A stretch of 64,000 nt of DNA from Metaphire vulgaris. Lineage: Eukaryota > Annelida > Clitellata > Crassiclitellata > Megascolecidae. Each line of letters begins with the position of its first letter. Positions within the stretch are counted from its first letter, which is position 1. The notes beneath the pieces are model-generated. The model saw only the letters and a program-made list of their open reading frames with translations. It was not told where the DNA came from and did not search any database. The position numbers and the translations under genes were made by a program. The stretch is taken from positions 16,006,038 through 16,070,037 of the forward strand of contig CM030845.1 of NCBI GenBank assembly GCA_018105865.1. Reading direction: 5' to 3'. Positions 56,504 to 64,000 of this stretch are shown here, piece by piece.

Positions 56504-56772
56504 GATGATGATGATGATGGTGATGATGAAAACGAATAGCGTAATATATGTGCCTGCTTTTAAATACCATGTGCTAAAGACGTGTTGTGCAATTCTGTCG
56601 TCTGCAGCAGCTGACCAGAAATCGCGGTTCAGACTCCGACAGAATCATCTACACGGAAATGACGTCACCGGGAGAAAGTGACGTCATCGCTTGGCCTAAA
56701 TCATGTCAACGAACTCAACCGCTGTTCAACAAATCAGTATATGCTGCAATCGATCACGCCATTCAAACATGA
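44908..56772 (+). CDS. Ig-domain receptor gene 2, ITAM tyrosines lost
   Basis: The exons are 44908-44947 (signal), 45130-45462 (Ig 1), 47467-47802 (Ig 2), 48135-48185 (linker) and 49408-49557 (transmembrane). The alternative ends are 50606-50658, 50942-51081, 51427-51498 and/or 52985-53056 with 54240-54370, or 56633-56772. All junctions are phase 1 with GT-AG sites and no stop interrupts the domains, so the gene looks functional. The T2 form has 349 residues. Compared with gene 1 it has two extra residues in Ig 1, two in the linker, a duplicated 72-base tail exon, and a T3b tail in which both ITAM tyrosines are replaced. The T4 ITIM exon is intact. It may therefore be an inhibitory or neutral partner of gene 1; this is inference. 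Confidence 0.8.
45130..45462 (+). CDS. Receptor gene 2 exon 2, Ig V-like domain
   Basis: 333 bases. Cys in NITFKCGED, Trp in NASW and Cys in HAGAYTC are all kept. [11 protein letters not shown] replaces GGYFEPIVL of gene 1, a change in a loop that could touch ligand. Confidence 0.85.
46276..46600 (+). repeat. (TTCA)n expansion followed by (TCCA)n
   Basis: About 230 bases of near-perfect ATTC repeat pass into ATCC repeat, in intron 2 of receptor gene 2. The matching site in gene 1 has only some 30 bases of ATTC. Poly-(SFIH) frames here are not genes. Confidence 0.95.
46740..46935 (+). repeat. Tandem repeat of about 62 bp with telomere-like CCCTAA units
   Basis: AACCCATAACCTAACACTAA then CCCTAGGATACTG, repeated three times with GTAAGTAAGATACTCATTAC between. 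The CCCTAA-like stretches resemble interstitial telomere sequence. Confidence 0.8.
46960..47185 (+). repeat. (TCCA)n / (TTCA)n microsatellite
   Basis: Continuous ATCC and ATTC repeat leading into the LINE 3' end at 47186. Confidence 0.9.
47186..47375 (-). pseudogene. L2/CR1-type LINE 3' end in receptor gene 2 intron
   Basis: Same LINE end as 32140-32330. The repeats 46276-47185 are its expanded tail. Confidence 0.65.
47467..47802 (+). CDS. Receptor gene 2 exon 3, second Ig domain
   Basis: 336 bases, starting [20 protein letters not shown]. The B and F cysteines and Trp match gene 1. The first ten residues differ most. Confidence 0.82.
48135..48185 (+). CDS. Receptor gene 2 exon 4, serine-rich linker
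   Basis: 51 bases after TGTTTGACAG. A second AG six bases downstream would shift the frame and hit a stop, so the first is taken. Encodes [17 protein letters not shown]. Confidence 0.65.
48570..49332. mobile_element. Mariner-like fold-back element with about 200-bp inverted arms
   Basis: It starts CAGGGTGTCTACGAAAAAA and ends in the inverse, with TA on each side. The arms extend past GATATCAAAGTCAAACTACG on both sides. Gene 1 and the orphan exon keep the uninterrupted GTTAGTATATATTG site. There is no transposase. A CCCTAACCC stretch lies in the loop. Confidence 0.85.
49408..49557 (+). CDS. Receptor gene 2 exon 5, transmembrane segment
   Basis: 150 bases. [20 protein letters not shown], then [20 protein letters not shown] and QRRRRALKG. 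The span is as in gene 1, and the stop-transfer is more basic. Confidence 0.85.
49607..49956. mobile_element. hAT-type element with CAGTGGTTCTCAACC ends
   Basis: The ends CAGTGGTTCTCAACC and GGTTAAGAACCACTG are the widespread hAT/Charlie-like termini. Flanks are ATTTAAGA and ATCTAAGA (7 of 8). Gene 1 has an empty site near 33777. A truncated copy sits at the same point after the orphan exon (about 41086-41165). Confidence 0.8.
50606..50658 (+). CDS. Receptor gene 2, possible short terminal tail exon T1
   Basis: After CTTTCCCCTAACAG the frame reads [17 protein letters not shown] and stop. Same length and phase as 34380-34432, and the pyrimidine tract is strong. Confidence 0.4.
50942..51081 (+). 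CDS. Receptor gene 2, terminal tail exon T2
   Basis: [20 protein letters not shown] through [11 protein letters not shown] and TAG. A small deletion near the end moves the stop, but the total length is still 140 bases. Confidence 0.68.
51427..51498 (+). CDS. Receptor gene 2, tail exon T3a copy 1
   Basis: 72 bases, phase 1: [20 protein letters not shown] and SANG. One of two copies in this gene; whether both, one or either is used is open. Confidence 0.65.
51581..51647. repeat. Near-perfect 67-bp palindrome
   Basis: TTACACAGCGCTCAGTTTCA and CTCCAACCTATTG is followed by a single A and then its reverse complement with one mismatch. Arms are 33 bases, with almost no loop. Confidence 0.92.
51968..52162. 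mobile_element. hAT-type MITE, TSD AACACGAT
   Basis: CAGTGGCGGCTCTAG ... GGGAGCCGCCACTG with perfect AACACGAT flanks. The right part contains long C and G runs. Confidence 0.88.
52421..52666. mobile_element. hAT-type MITE, TSD GCCAGAGA
   Basis: CAGTGGCGTAGCGTGC ... GGGACGCTACACCTCTG with perfect GCCAGAGA flanks at 52413-52420 and 52667-52674. Confidence 0.87.
52985..53056 (+). CDS. Receptor gene 2, tail exon T3a copy 2
   Basis: 72 bases, phase 1: [20 protein letters not shown] and SANN. Closer to the gene 1 exon than copy 1 is. Confidence 0.68.
53275..53700. repeat. Imperfect inverted repeat rich in CGATCAATT
   Basis: TTGATCGGTCCAAATTC at the left is mirrored by GAATTTGAACCGATCAA at the right, with several internal GATCGG phrases. 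It interrupts the CTATAACTCACTTA sequence that is continuous in A2. Likely a mobile element of unknown type. Confidence 0.5.
53726..54090. mobile_element. hAT-type element with CAGTGGCGGATTTAC ends
   Basis: The ends invert (GTAAATCCGCCACTG). Flanks are TTCGAGGT and TCCGATGT (6 of 8). Confidence 0.75.
54240..54370 (+). CDS. Receptor gene 2, terminal tail exon T3b, ITAM destroyed
   Basis: Phase-1 frame: [16 protein letters not shown] where genes 0 and 1 have Y at both ITAM positions. The rest ([15 protein letters not shown]) stays open to TAA. The frame and acceptor are intact, so this looks like loss of motif and not of the exon. Confidence 0.72.
54519..54910 (+). repeat. Compound (GTA/GTG/GCA)n trinucleotide array
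   Basis: Nearly 400 bases of GTA, GTG and GCA units with two one-base slips. It sits between tail exons T3b and T4 of gene 2. Poly-Ser, poly-Val, poly-Thr and poly-Leu frames here are artefacts. Confidence 0.95.
55200..55700 (-). pseudogene. CR1-type LINE reverse transcriptase C-terminus
   Basis: Read on the - strand with shifts: [15 protein letters not shown], a LVRPHLE-like region, [40 protein letters not shown], and [19 protein letters not shown]. This is the CR1-type order (RRATK..., L..RR.R.DLI..YKI) typical of invertebrate and vertebrate CR1. Confidence 0.78.
55690..56440 (+). pseudogene. LINE endonuclease-to-RT linker fragment
   Basis: [20 protein letters not shown] and [18 protein letters not shown] are the end of an AP endonuclease domain (the S/T-DH-x-x-V motif). 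The linker to the RT start follows ([20 protein letters not shown]). One stop breaks the frame at 56274. It replaces the RT C-terminus found before the (GAT)n run in the other blocks. Confidence 0.75.
56445..56530 (+). repeat. (GAT)n/(GGT)n microsatellite
   Basis: ATGATG run with a GGT patch, equivalent to 2321-2402. Confidence 0.9.
56633..56772 (+). CDS. Receptor gene 2, terminal tail exon T4 with ITIM and YxxM
   Basis: [20 protein letters not shown] through [15 protein letters not shown] and TGA. IIYTEM and the ITIM SVYAAI are identical to gene 0. Kept although a LINE patch and microsatellites separate it from T3b. Confidence 0.65.
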
Positions 56773-57235
56773 CTCATCCTAAGACTAGACGAACCACCTG
56801 TTCGATTCTGACTCTCCAAAATAGATCAGAAATCCTAAACAAGTTGGTCAAACGCACAGCGACCACATGAAGACATTCTACGCATAGTTAATAGCTATTT
56901 ACACAGACGAAATTTTCGGATAAGACAGCGATAAATAAATAATAGCAAACGAATGATCCAAATGTGTTTTTATTTACCAAAAACACCTTAATATTTTTCA
57001 AATCAGTGGCGAAACCAGGGTTCCAGAATAGGGGCGCCATCACTAATACAGGAAAATTTTCCCGAGTCGAGAATGGGCCTGGGAGAGTCATGTACTCTAT
57101 CAACAGGGTCTGGGCGGAGTTCCAGCTACTAAAGAATTTTAGATGTATATCAGATTCAAATCTAAAGATGTTTACGATAAACGATTGCTGGTATTTTATC
57201 TAATTTGAGAGGTCATCAAAGGTTACGCGCAAAAA

Positions 57236-57360
57236 TGGCAGAGTGGGATACGCGCTGGGGCGGTAGGCTGACGGAGCGGGTTCAAGTCTCTTTAGCGTCC
57301 CTAGTGGCTTTTACACAGGCCTCCTGAGCCATTTTAAATCACGCTATGCTAGCCTCTATA
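57236..57360 (+). mobile_element. tRNA-derived SINE (A3)
   Basis: ATGGCAGAGTGGGATACGCG and GGTTCAAGTCT, same family as at 3870. A hAT-type element inserted into its tail. Confidence 0.65.
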
Positions 57361-57361
57361 T

Positions 57362-57702
57362 CAGCGGTTCTCAACCTTTATAGTGCCGCGACCCCTTTAA
57401 TTCAATTCCCCATTATGTGGCGACCCCCCAACGGTAAAATTATTTTCGTTCACAATGTAAGCTGCTAAAAATAATAATGCTACGACAATCAAAATGTTCG
57501 GAATCGTTATTATTTAATTGTCTCCATGTCTATCCTCGGATGACAATTATAGTGAAACAACTAGTACGACGTAACTACCACTGAGGAAATTTTGTACAAT
57601 ACGAAAAGAGACAACCCCATATTTCTGATGGTCCCGGGCGACCCCTGGCAAATCGTCATTCGACCCCCTTGGGGGTCGCGACCCACAGGTTGAGAACCGC
57701 TG
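57362..57702. mobile_element. hAT-type element, TSD CTCTATAT
   Basis: CAGCGGTTCTCAACC ... GGTTGAGAACCGCTG with perfect CTCTATAT flanks. A1 and A2 keep the empty site (GCCTCTATATTATGC). Confidence 0.9.
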
Positions 57703-58162
57703 CTCTATATTATGCTAAAAAGTACGGATTTTTTTGAAAGCATCGAACGAGTTTCAATTGGCGCAAAGATGAAGCTAATGCCAGAACACAATTTTTCGCT
57801 TCTAAAACAGCTGAACTAACAACAATCAAAAAATGTAAACTTTTACAAAAATTCATGTCGATATTTCGCTCCGATTTGAAAACGGAACTGTAAAAGATTC
57901 TGTAGTAATTGCATTTGATTAGAAATTTTGGTCGAATAGGACCCAATCTAGACGAATTTTGACAACGCCATATAACAATTTAATATCACGGACACACAAA
58001 TAAAGAATTCAGGTTAGAAGTTTCTCAGTTAGTTTCTCCATTCATCATTAATTTATGGAGAGCTGTTCCACTGTGCGCATCACCCTCTTTCTTGAGCAAC
58101 AGGAAAACTGCATCATTTCCTTCCAGCAAATACATTTGTATTCAGTCAGATTCGACTGTACT

Positions 58163-58236
58163 TATTATGCGTATAATATTTCCAATGATATTATACGTTT
58201 AATAAGCGTACGGTAAAAGTTCCGTACGTTAAAAAT
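58163..58236. repeat. Two adjacent hairpins at the unit 2 boundary
   Basis: GTATAATAT...ATATTATAC, then CGTACGG...CCGTACG, directly after the last base shared with A1 and A2. Confidence 0.7.
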
Positions 58237-58239
58237 ACG

Positions 58240-58790
58240 CTACCTAAATTAGGTGAACTGAAATGTTACAATTAAGCTGGACATCTAATTCGACGTTGGG
58301 ATGCTCCGGCTATTAAACGACCGAAGGTATCTGGTCGCCGGGATCTGCGACAACCTGCATTCTGTGGATGGGTGCTGGAGTGACAACCTTGATCTTCCCG
58401 AGTTTATCTTTGGTTGCTGTAGATAAGGAGCTGCCTCTATTTGGACTAGCAGTCTGCCTTTAACTGCTAGAGGCAGCCCATGAGTCTTGCAGCCAATAGT
58501 GGGGGTTCTGAATGGAATTAACTCTGGCTGGCCGATAATTAAGTCAACGTTCGAAGCATCGGTCTACTATTTTAATGGTGACCCTAACTGTATACGTCTG
58601 AAATGACCGCTGCTGATCGCGTCATCTGAGTTTAGGGATTTCACACGTCAGACACCATTTTCTGTAGAAAAGGTGTGAAGAGGGTATTAATGCAGAATAT
58701 TTGGAATATTTATTATTAATTTTTAACGGATGTGTTTTTAAAAAAATAGAACATTTATTTATACGTCATCAACTGCAATCTTATGCTGAC
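58240..58790. other. Unassigned region
   Basis: GC content rises between 58290 and 58500, and CTGCCTCTA / TAGAGGCAG form a small inverted pair around 58430-58475. No gene or known element was recognised. Confidence 0.4.
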
Positions 58791-59110
58791 TCCTTTAATG
58801 TTTCTTCTTATTCTTCATTCTTTCTTTCCGTCGTTCCCTATTGTGTTGGAAGATGGGTCTGAATGAGTTCATTCCACTTCTGTCTGTCTCTTGCTGCTCT
58901 GGTCAATTGGATGAAGTTCATTTGCATTTTTCTGCATCATCTTTTTAATTTTCCATCCATGTTTTTTTTGGTCTTCCTTTTCTCCTTTCCCCTTAACATA
59001 GTTGCATAATGTATACTATTGTGTAGTGCTTTATTTGGAAGTCTTCCTTCCTTCATTCTTTCAAAATGACCAAACCATTTCAGTCTTCGTTTCTGTATTG
59101 ATTCAATTAA
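58790..59110 (-). pseudogene. LINE C-terminal fragment
   Basis: The - strand reads RLKWFGHFERMKEGRLPNKA, then a basic stretch and KMMQKNANE. This is the RRLRWFGHVERM ending typical of LINEs. Frames are broken. Confidence 0.7.
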
Positions 59111-59634
59111 GTGTCCTTTCTTTTTGCTCTGTCTTTTCTCTTATTCTTTGTCTTCTGCTGACTCCTTCCTGCTATTCCTCTTCCTCCGTGAATGTTTCAG
59201 CAGAAAAATATTTGCTTTTGAATTCAAATAGACTGTGGAGGAGTTAATCTAAGTCTGTGATATATCTTTAAAATTAAAGATGATTGTACAAAGAGGTTAT
59301 GGTGTGGGTGAAGTGGATAACATGTTCAACCTGGAATGCGGCTATGTCCCCGAATATCCACTTTCCCACTTCTCACAATATTTTAGTGTATGCAAAATTT
59401 ACTAAATGTTTTTGAAAATATCTGTAATATGTGAACTGTAGGAAAACAGTTTCAGCTGTAAATAAATAAATACAGTGTTGTTAGAAATTGTAAATGCTTT
59501 CTCCACTTTGAATAAGGCAATTCGTGGCATTATTTTTTCCGTACAATATATGCAGGTAACGCTCAGAATAAAATATTGTTCTAAATACGTCTGATGCGTT
59601 TCCTTGTTTTACAGAAGCAATCGGTACAATGAAG

Positions 59635-61011
59635 CTATTTAGTCATGATGGTATACACGTATACTCCATAGATCCCGCATACACCGATTTGCTTATTTGC
59701 TTCATCGTAATATAAGTTATCGGGAAATCGAACAGCCGTCTTCATATTTTCTTCATATTTCTGTTCGATTGTAGAAATCAGAACTTGCTTCCAGAGAAGA
59801 TTGGAATCCAGGAGAGTCACACGGTGATTGTTCGTATCAGCCACAAACACATGATCGCTTGAATCGACGCAGAGACGGCCGCCCGTTCGCTGTTCGTCAT
59901 TTTCAGGACGATAGGAGCGAATTATGGTTTTTCCGTCTCGACTCAAAAGACAAACGGCCAATGTCTGATGATAGACGACAAAATGTCCGCTCGATAACTC
60001 CACTGCATGCAAAGGTCTCTTAATATCGCGAGGTAGGAAAACGGACTGAAGAAGTTGGGCATCAGCTGGTCCGTAGACGCGTAGACTGGGAGACGGTTCA
60101 TCGCTGACCATCAACAGCCGACCGCTTTTCGACACAGACATCGACTTTGGCTTAAAGTCGTCTCCAAATTTTATCCACTTGACGAGGTTTAGTCCCAGTT
60201 TCTTGCCACCTTTTACGAGCTTCCAACTAGATTCATCTTTGTGACCAAAATTTCTGTGTATGTAGCGAACTTCATCGCGACCAATGCTTAATATGTAGAG
60301 CGATTTCTCGCGTTCATTGGAGGCAAAATCCAAAGGGAAATGCACCTCCTCTTTCAAGTCCAGTCGACGCAGAAGTCTGAACGGAGCACGACCTTCAAAC
60401 ACATACATTTCTGAACTGCAATCTATGTCATGTGCTTCGGGTACATTGATGACATAAATGTCATTCCACAATTTAGTGACAATGTTCGTCCCAGTTTTCC
60501 TAACGTCTAATGTAGCCTTGAAATCGACGATCATGGAAGAAAAATCTGAAAATGTAACGAATAACTCAAGACCAATACCTTATTAACTGATCTTGAAATG
60601 CATAATAATTATCGCCCTCTCTTTTGTTTCATAAGCCGTCCGTACACTGCATTCGTCTATGCCAGGGTTTCCCCAAAATTTTGAAACCGCGGGCCATTTC
60701 AGCGGTTATGTAACGTTTCGCGACCCTAATCAGGTCATGCAATATCAACAGAATTTGCTATAAGGCCACCTGGCGAACGTTAGTTGAAAAAATCTTCTAA
60801 GTTTTGAAATAAATGGCAAAACAAAAGCTCTGATTCAATTTGAATGAAAATTTGGCAAATATATTAGGCAGAATTATTTGCATTTTTGCAAAATTAGTCT
60901 GTCTTGCTGTTTCCCTCTGACTGATTTCTGGAATGACCTGGTCTTTTGTGGATGGATTTGAAGTATCATCGATTGATACCCTTGAGTATTAGAAATGGTG
61001 CTATAGAAGTG

Positions 61012-61080
<69 letters not shown>

Positions 61081-62895
61081 AATAAAACAAAAGGATAGAA
61101 ATGGATATTTCAATTTCTTGAAAATTATCTTTTTAAAATTATTTTATAGGAACATACCTTTGTTACGCGTCTTAAAAATCCTATAAGTATGGTAAAATCG
61201 CTTAACCGCTAGTTGCGTTCTTTCCAGATAGAAATTCCCTATTGTTATTGGAGTTTCAGAGCAAAATGGTCGGAATAGGGGTTCCTTGCATTATTCTGAA
61301 ATAATATTAATTTTAAAAGTATTCTATTGTGTTCACGCAGTCCACCTGTGGACGAGTCACCACAATAATCTGAACGTTACTTACTTACTTACTTACTCTT
61401 TTTTCCATATAAATAAATAAATGAAAGGGTTATATACAGTGTATGAAGGCCTGTACATATTATTGGCGCGTCAGCCATTGTCGGATTATTATTGTTGCTA
61501 ATCTAGTAGCCGATTTTTCATTATTAGATGCTTAATTGTACAACTGTTAAATTCCTTAGTACAATTAATCAATGAATGTAGCGCTGCTGTTTGAATTGCA
61601 ATGTTTAATTGATATCTTTGCGTACGCGGATGAGATTCGACCACATAGCGATGTAGGCAGCAGAGGCTTGGTTCTCAGTCGGATAAAAATTGAGTGGTTC
61701 GAAAACGGGGAAAGAAATTGTCGGGAGAAAGTGGCTACTTCTTACCCCGATTTATTGCAAAAGTTGAAATTATTATATATAGCAATTTCTAAAATCTAAA
61801 AATTCTAAGTGAATGCGTGATTATCATTTAAAAAATTTCCCACAGCTTCACAGGGTGGTCTTGCCCCCACCACAGGGGATACACACCATAACGGAACCTA
61901 CCACCACGGTTTGGGTCTCCGACTTCAAAGGGGATCTGATCTCCCACTTGGGTCTCCCACTTCAAAGGGGATCTGGTCTTGGGGGGTACACCCCCAATGA
62001 GGCCTACAGACTCTTTTGGGCATACGGCTCCTTTTGGGCTTACGGCCCCATATTGGGGCTTGATCTCCACGGGTGGCTGGACTTTGTCTCCCATGGGGCT
62101 GCGCCCCCAGTGAGGCCTACGGGCTTCCATGGGGGGAGCTTGGTCCCTGACAGGGGCTGCGCCCCATTAAGGCTTACGGCCCCACTCGGGGGAGCTACGT
62201 CTGCTAGTAGGGCCTACGGCTTCACACGGGGAGCTACGCCCCCCAGTAGTGCCGTATGACGTGCAGCCAATGAGGACGCTTCCCAGTGGGGTCAATCAGC
62301 CAATGAGGACGCTTCGTCAAGCTGCAATCAGGACGCTTCGTCAAACGCTCCGTCGATTATAAAGTTTGGTTGCCAATAGCAGCGAAGTCGTCCAGCATCT
62401 GCCGTGTATCTGACTGACAAACTTAATGGACAAAGGAAATTATTAGATAAGATGTACAACGGGTAGATGAAGATATTAAGGAGCATATACTGTAATTTTG
62501 GTGCTTCGAACGCTATTCACTAAATCTAAAATTAGTGAGGTTGGCCCGTGCATAGTATTTGCTTAAACTGAGACACTATACTGTTGTCCCAAACAGTGGC
62601 GGTTCCAAGAACTCTTGGTGAGGGAATGCAATAAATTTCTAGGAAGATCACACCAATTGTCAAAGAAATTGCATGTAAACGGTTTAAACAAATCTGTAGA
62701 TTTGATTTATAAAATATAATGTTCAAAATTGACAATGTATAAAAGCCAATTTAGTCTGGTTGTAGAAAGTCATAGTGCAAAATCGAGTTTATCTGAAAAA
62801 TGACTTCTATTGCGGCAAATGTGGCCTAACCTATTACGTTGTGTGTAACAAACAGTACTTTACTTACCACTTTCTGTTTCCAGTATCTCACTCAT
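59635..62895 (-). CDS. NHL-type beta-propeller protein
   Basis: Exon 62895-62868 encodes MSEILETES with donor GTG/GTAAGT in phase 1. Exon 60545-59635 joins in phase 1 (acceptor TTACATTTTCAG) and runs to TAG, giving 312 residues. The second exon has NHL-type repeats, most clearly near the C-terminus (GGRLCVDSSDHVFVADTNNH then RVTLLDSN, followed by PDNLYYDEANKQIGVCGIYG). NHL propellers bind RNA or protein. There is no RING, B-box or membrane segment, unlike TRIM-NHL proteins. Extra exons in the 2.3-kb intron cannot be excluded. Dead copies lie at 29090 and 43340, each upstream of a receptor. Confidence 0.72.
61015..61080. repeat. (ATT)n microsatellite
   Basis: A perfect TTA run in the NHL gene intron. 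Most of 60600-61850 is AT-rich with no recognised coding sequence. Confidence 0.92.
61850..62260 (+). repeat. GC-rich tandem array of GGGGCT.CGCCCC-AGTGAGGCCTACGG units
   Basis: Units of about 50 bases, each with a palindromic GGGGCTGCGCCCC-like core followed by AGGCCTACGG. The open frame across it is repeat-encoded. It sits before the second copy of the shared module. Confidence 0.75.
62290..62440 (+). repeat. Shared module following a GC-rich array (copy 2)
   Basis: AAGCTGCAATCAGGACGCTT, CGTCAAACGCTCCG, then TATAAAGTTTGGTTGCCAAT. It matches 18515-18640 and here includes a TATAAA, so the module may be the end or promoter of a repeat family. Confidence 0.6.
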
Positions 62896-64000
62896 ATTGA
62901 TTTGACTCAAACTTTTAATTGCTACTATCGACGCAATCCGTGTATGAGATCATCTGTTGTAATTTTTCACTAGAGCTACTTTTTCTCACGTGACGTAAAC
63001 TCTGAAAAGCAAAATAGCTTTCTCCTTTATGATAATAATAAGTTATAAAAATTGGTATATTAACATCACTTCTACGAGTGATTGAGAAACATGGTCGATA
63101 CCATTTGAATCGGAATATTCGGATTAGTAATAGACACACCAGGCACGTCGGAACGAATTTTCAGATTTTCTTAAGAAAAAAAATTCGCATCTTAAAAAAC
63201 CTGACAAGCAAAAAAAGGTAATCAATGTAATCGCGCTTCCTGACAAGCAAAGAAAAAGGTCTTCATGGACGGGATTTCCTCTCTTATACCCCGGACAAGC
63301 AAAAAAAGGTAATCACGCACGGGATTTCCTCTCTTATACCCCTGAAAAGCTTTAAAAAAGGTCTTCACGCATGGAATTTACTCTCTTTTTTCTAGGGGGT
63401 GCAGCTGCACCCCTACCCCCAATTCGTACGGGCTTGAGACACACTGTTTTGCGAAAGGTAATGGAAAAATATTTCTGCTGACCAGTGTTATATTAGTCCG
63501 TCTTCGCCATGACAAAAAGATGATTTTCCTTGTTCAGAATCAGAATCAGTTTGTTTTGTTCTCCACATCATACATAAACACTTTAGTAGCCAGTAGCAAT
63601 TACTAGTCGTATAACAGAAATCTATATACTTTGATTAGGTAGTCATATTAAATCAGTTATAAGTATATAAGACAACTGAAATTCAAATTAAGCAGTAATA
63701 ATTTGCAGTTTCTCACTGTAAAGAACGTCGGTAGTAGTCGGTATTACCTATGTGATGATAAATGTACATTTACAGAAGATTAACTGTAAAGGATCTGTTA
63801 TACGCCATCAAGTCAATTACCTTTCTTATCTGCGATTTATCATCGATTCTTCGTTCAAATGCTCGTAAATATAAGACACCTACCCCGTGTCTACCCTTTA
63901 AAAGATTAGACCTGCGAAACTCAGTTTCCGATTTAACCAAAATTTCAGCCGACGACTAACGAACCTCGAGTTGTTAGTTGCCCTAAACGAAGCGCAGTAT
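62896..64000. other. 5' flank of the NHL gene and repeat debris
   Basis: Two and a half copies of a TGACAAGCAAAAAAAGGTAA plus GGGATTTCCTCTCTTATACC unit lie at 63235-63390. A GGGGGTGCAGCTGCACCCC palindrome follows at 63396. No gene was recognised to the window end. Confidence 0.5.

Larger units (their letters stand above)
41170..58160 (+). repeat. Segmental duplication unit 2 (B2 + A3) with receptor gene 2
   Basis: It aligns in order with 25865-39485. It has gained a long (TTCA)n expansion, a mariner-like fold-back, six or more hAT-type elements, a LINE patch and a second copy of tail exon T3a. It lacks the (CGG)n hAT, the B-block SINE and the 3027-type hAT. It ends at 58160 next to two hairpins. 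Confidence 0.87.

Noticed and set aside
61813..62259. 148-residue frame and an opposing 100-residue frame
   Set aside because: Both are made by the GC-rich tandem array and resemble no protein.
1..64000. CRISPR arrays, operons and rRNA genes
   Set aside because: No regularly spaced repeat-spacer pattern, no ribosome-binding-site organisation and no rRNA-like sequence seen; the window is eukaryotic.

Overview
This is an AT-rich animal (metazoan) genomic window, almost certainly from an invertebrate. The evidence is GT-AG introns, many phase-1 domain exons, dense LINE fragments, non-autonomous hAT elements with 8-bp target duplications, tRNA-derived SINEs and microsatellites. The species cannot be fixed from sequence alone. 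Nothing prokaryotic was seen.

Layout. The backbone is a tandem array of cell-surface immunoglobulin-superfamily receptor genes on the + strand. The 3' end of one gene is at 186-2645, a complete gene is at 30739-37525, an orphan transmembrane exon is at 40870-41019, and a second complete gene is at 44908-56772. Each gene reads signal peptide, Ig V-like domain, second Ig domain, short linker, transmembrane exon, then a set of alternative 3' terminal exons, all phase 1. The terminal exons encode very different cytoplasmic tails: a short tail, a 46-residue tail without tyrosines, a tail with a canonical ITAM (YxxL-x8-YxxL), and a tail with an ITIM (SVYxxI) plus a YxxM motif. The array arose by segmental duplication: about 25865-39485 and 41170-58160 are two units, and 1-4500 is the end of a third.

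Between the first receptor end and the first full unit (4505-25860) lie unrelated material and two genes on the - strand. One is an RBR-type E3 ubiquitin ligase (exons 13577-20434) whose last exon carries two single-base breaks. The other is a compact four-exon adaptor-like gene (20821-24877) with two CARD-like death folds and a TRADD-N-like domain. A third - strand gene, an NHL-type beta-propeller protein (59635-62895), lies beyond the last receptor. A decayed copy of its main exon sits just upstream of each complete receptor gene, head to head with it. The neighbourhood therefore reads as an innate recognition and signalling locus: receptors with ITAM or ITIM tails, a death-fold adaptor and ubiquitin/NHL proteins. 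That functional link is inference.

Mobile DNA. There is a very young LTR retrotransposon (8238-13257) with one intact Gag-protease ORF and no reverse transcriptase. A 1.8-kb DNA transposon (4505-6323) has matched ends and an 8-bp target duplication and carries a broken gene of a family I cannot name. Many small hAT-type elements are present, and empty sites for several are visible in the paralogous units. At least five distinct LINE groups are represented by fragments.
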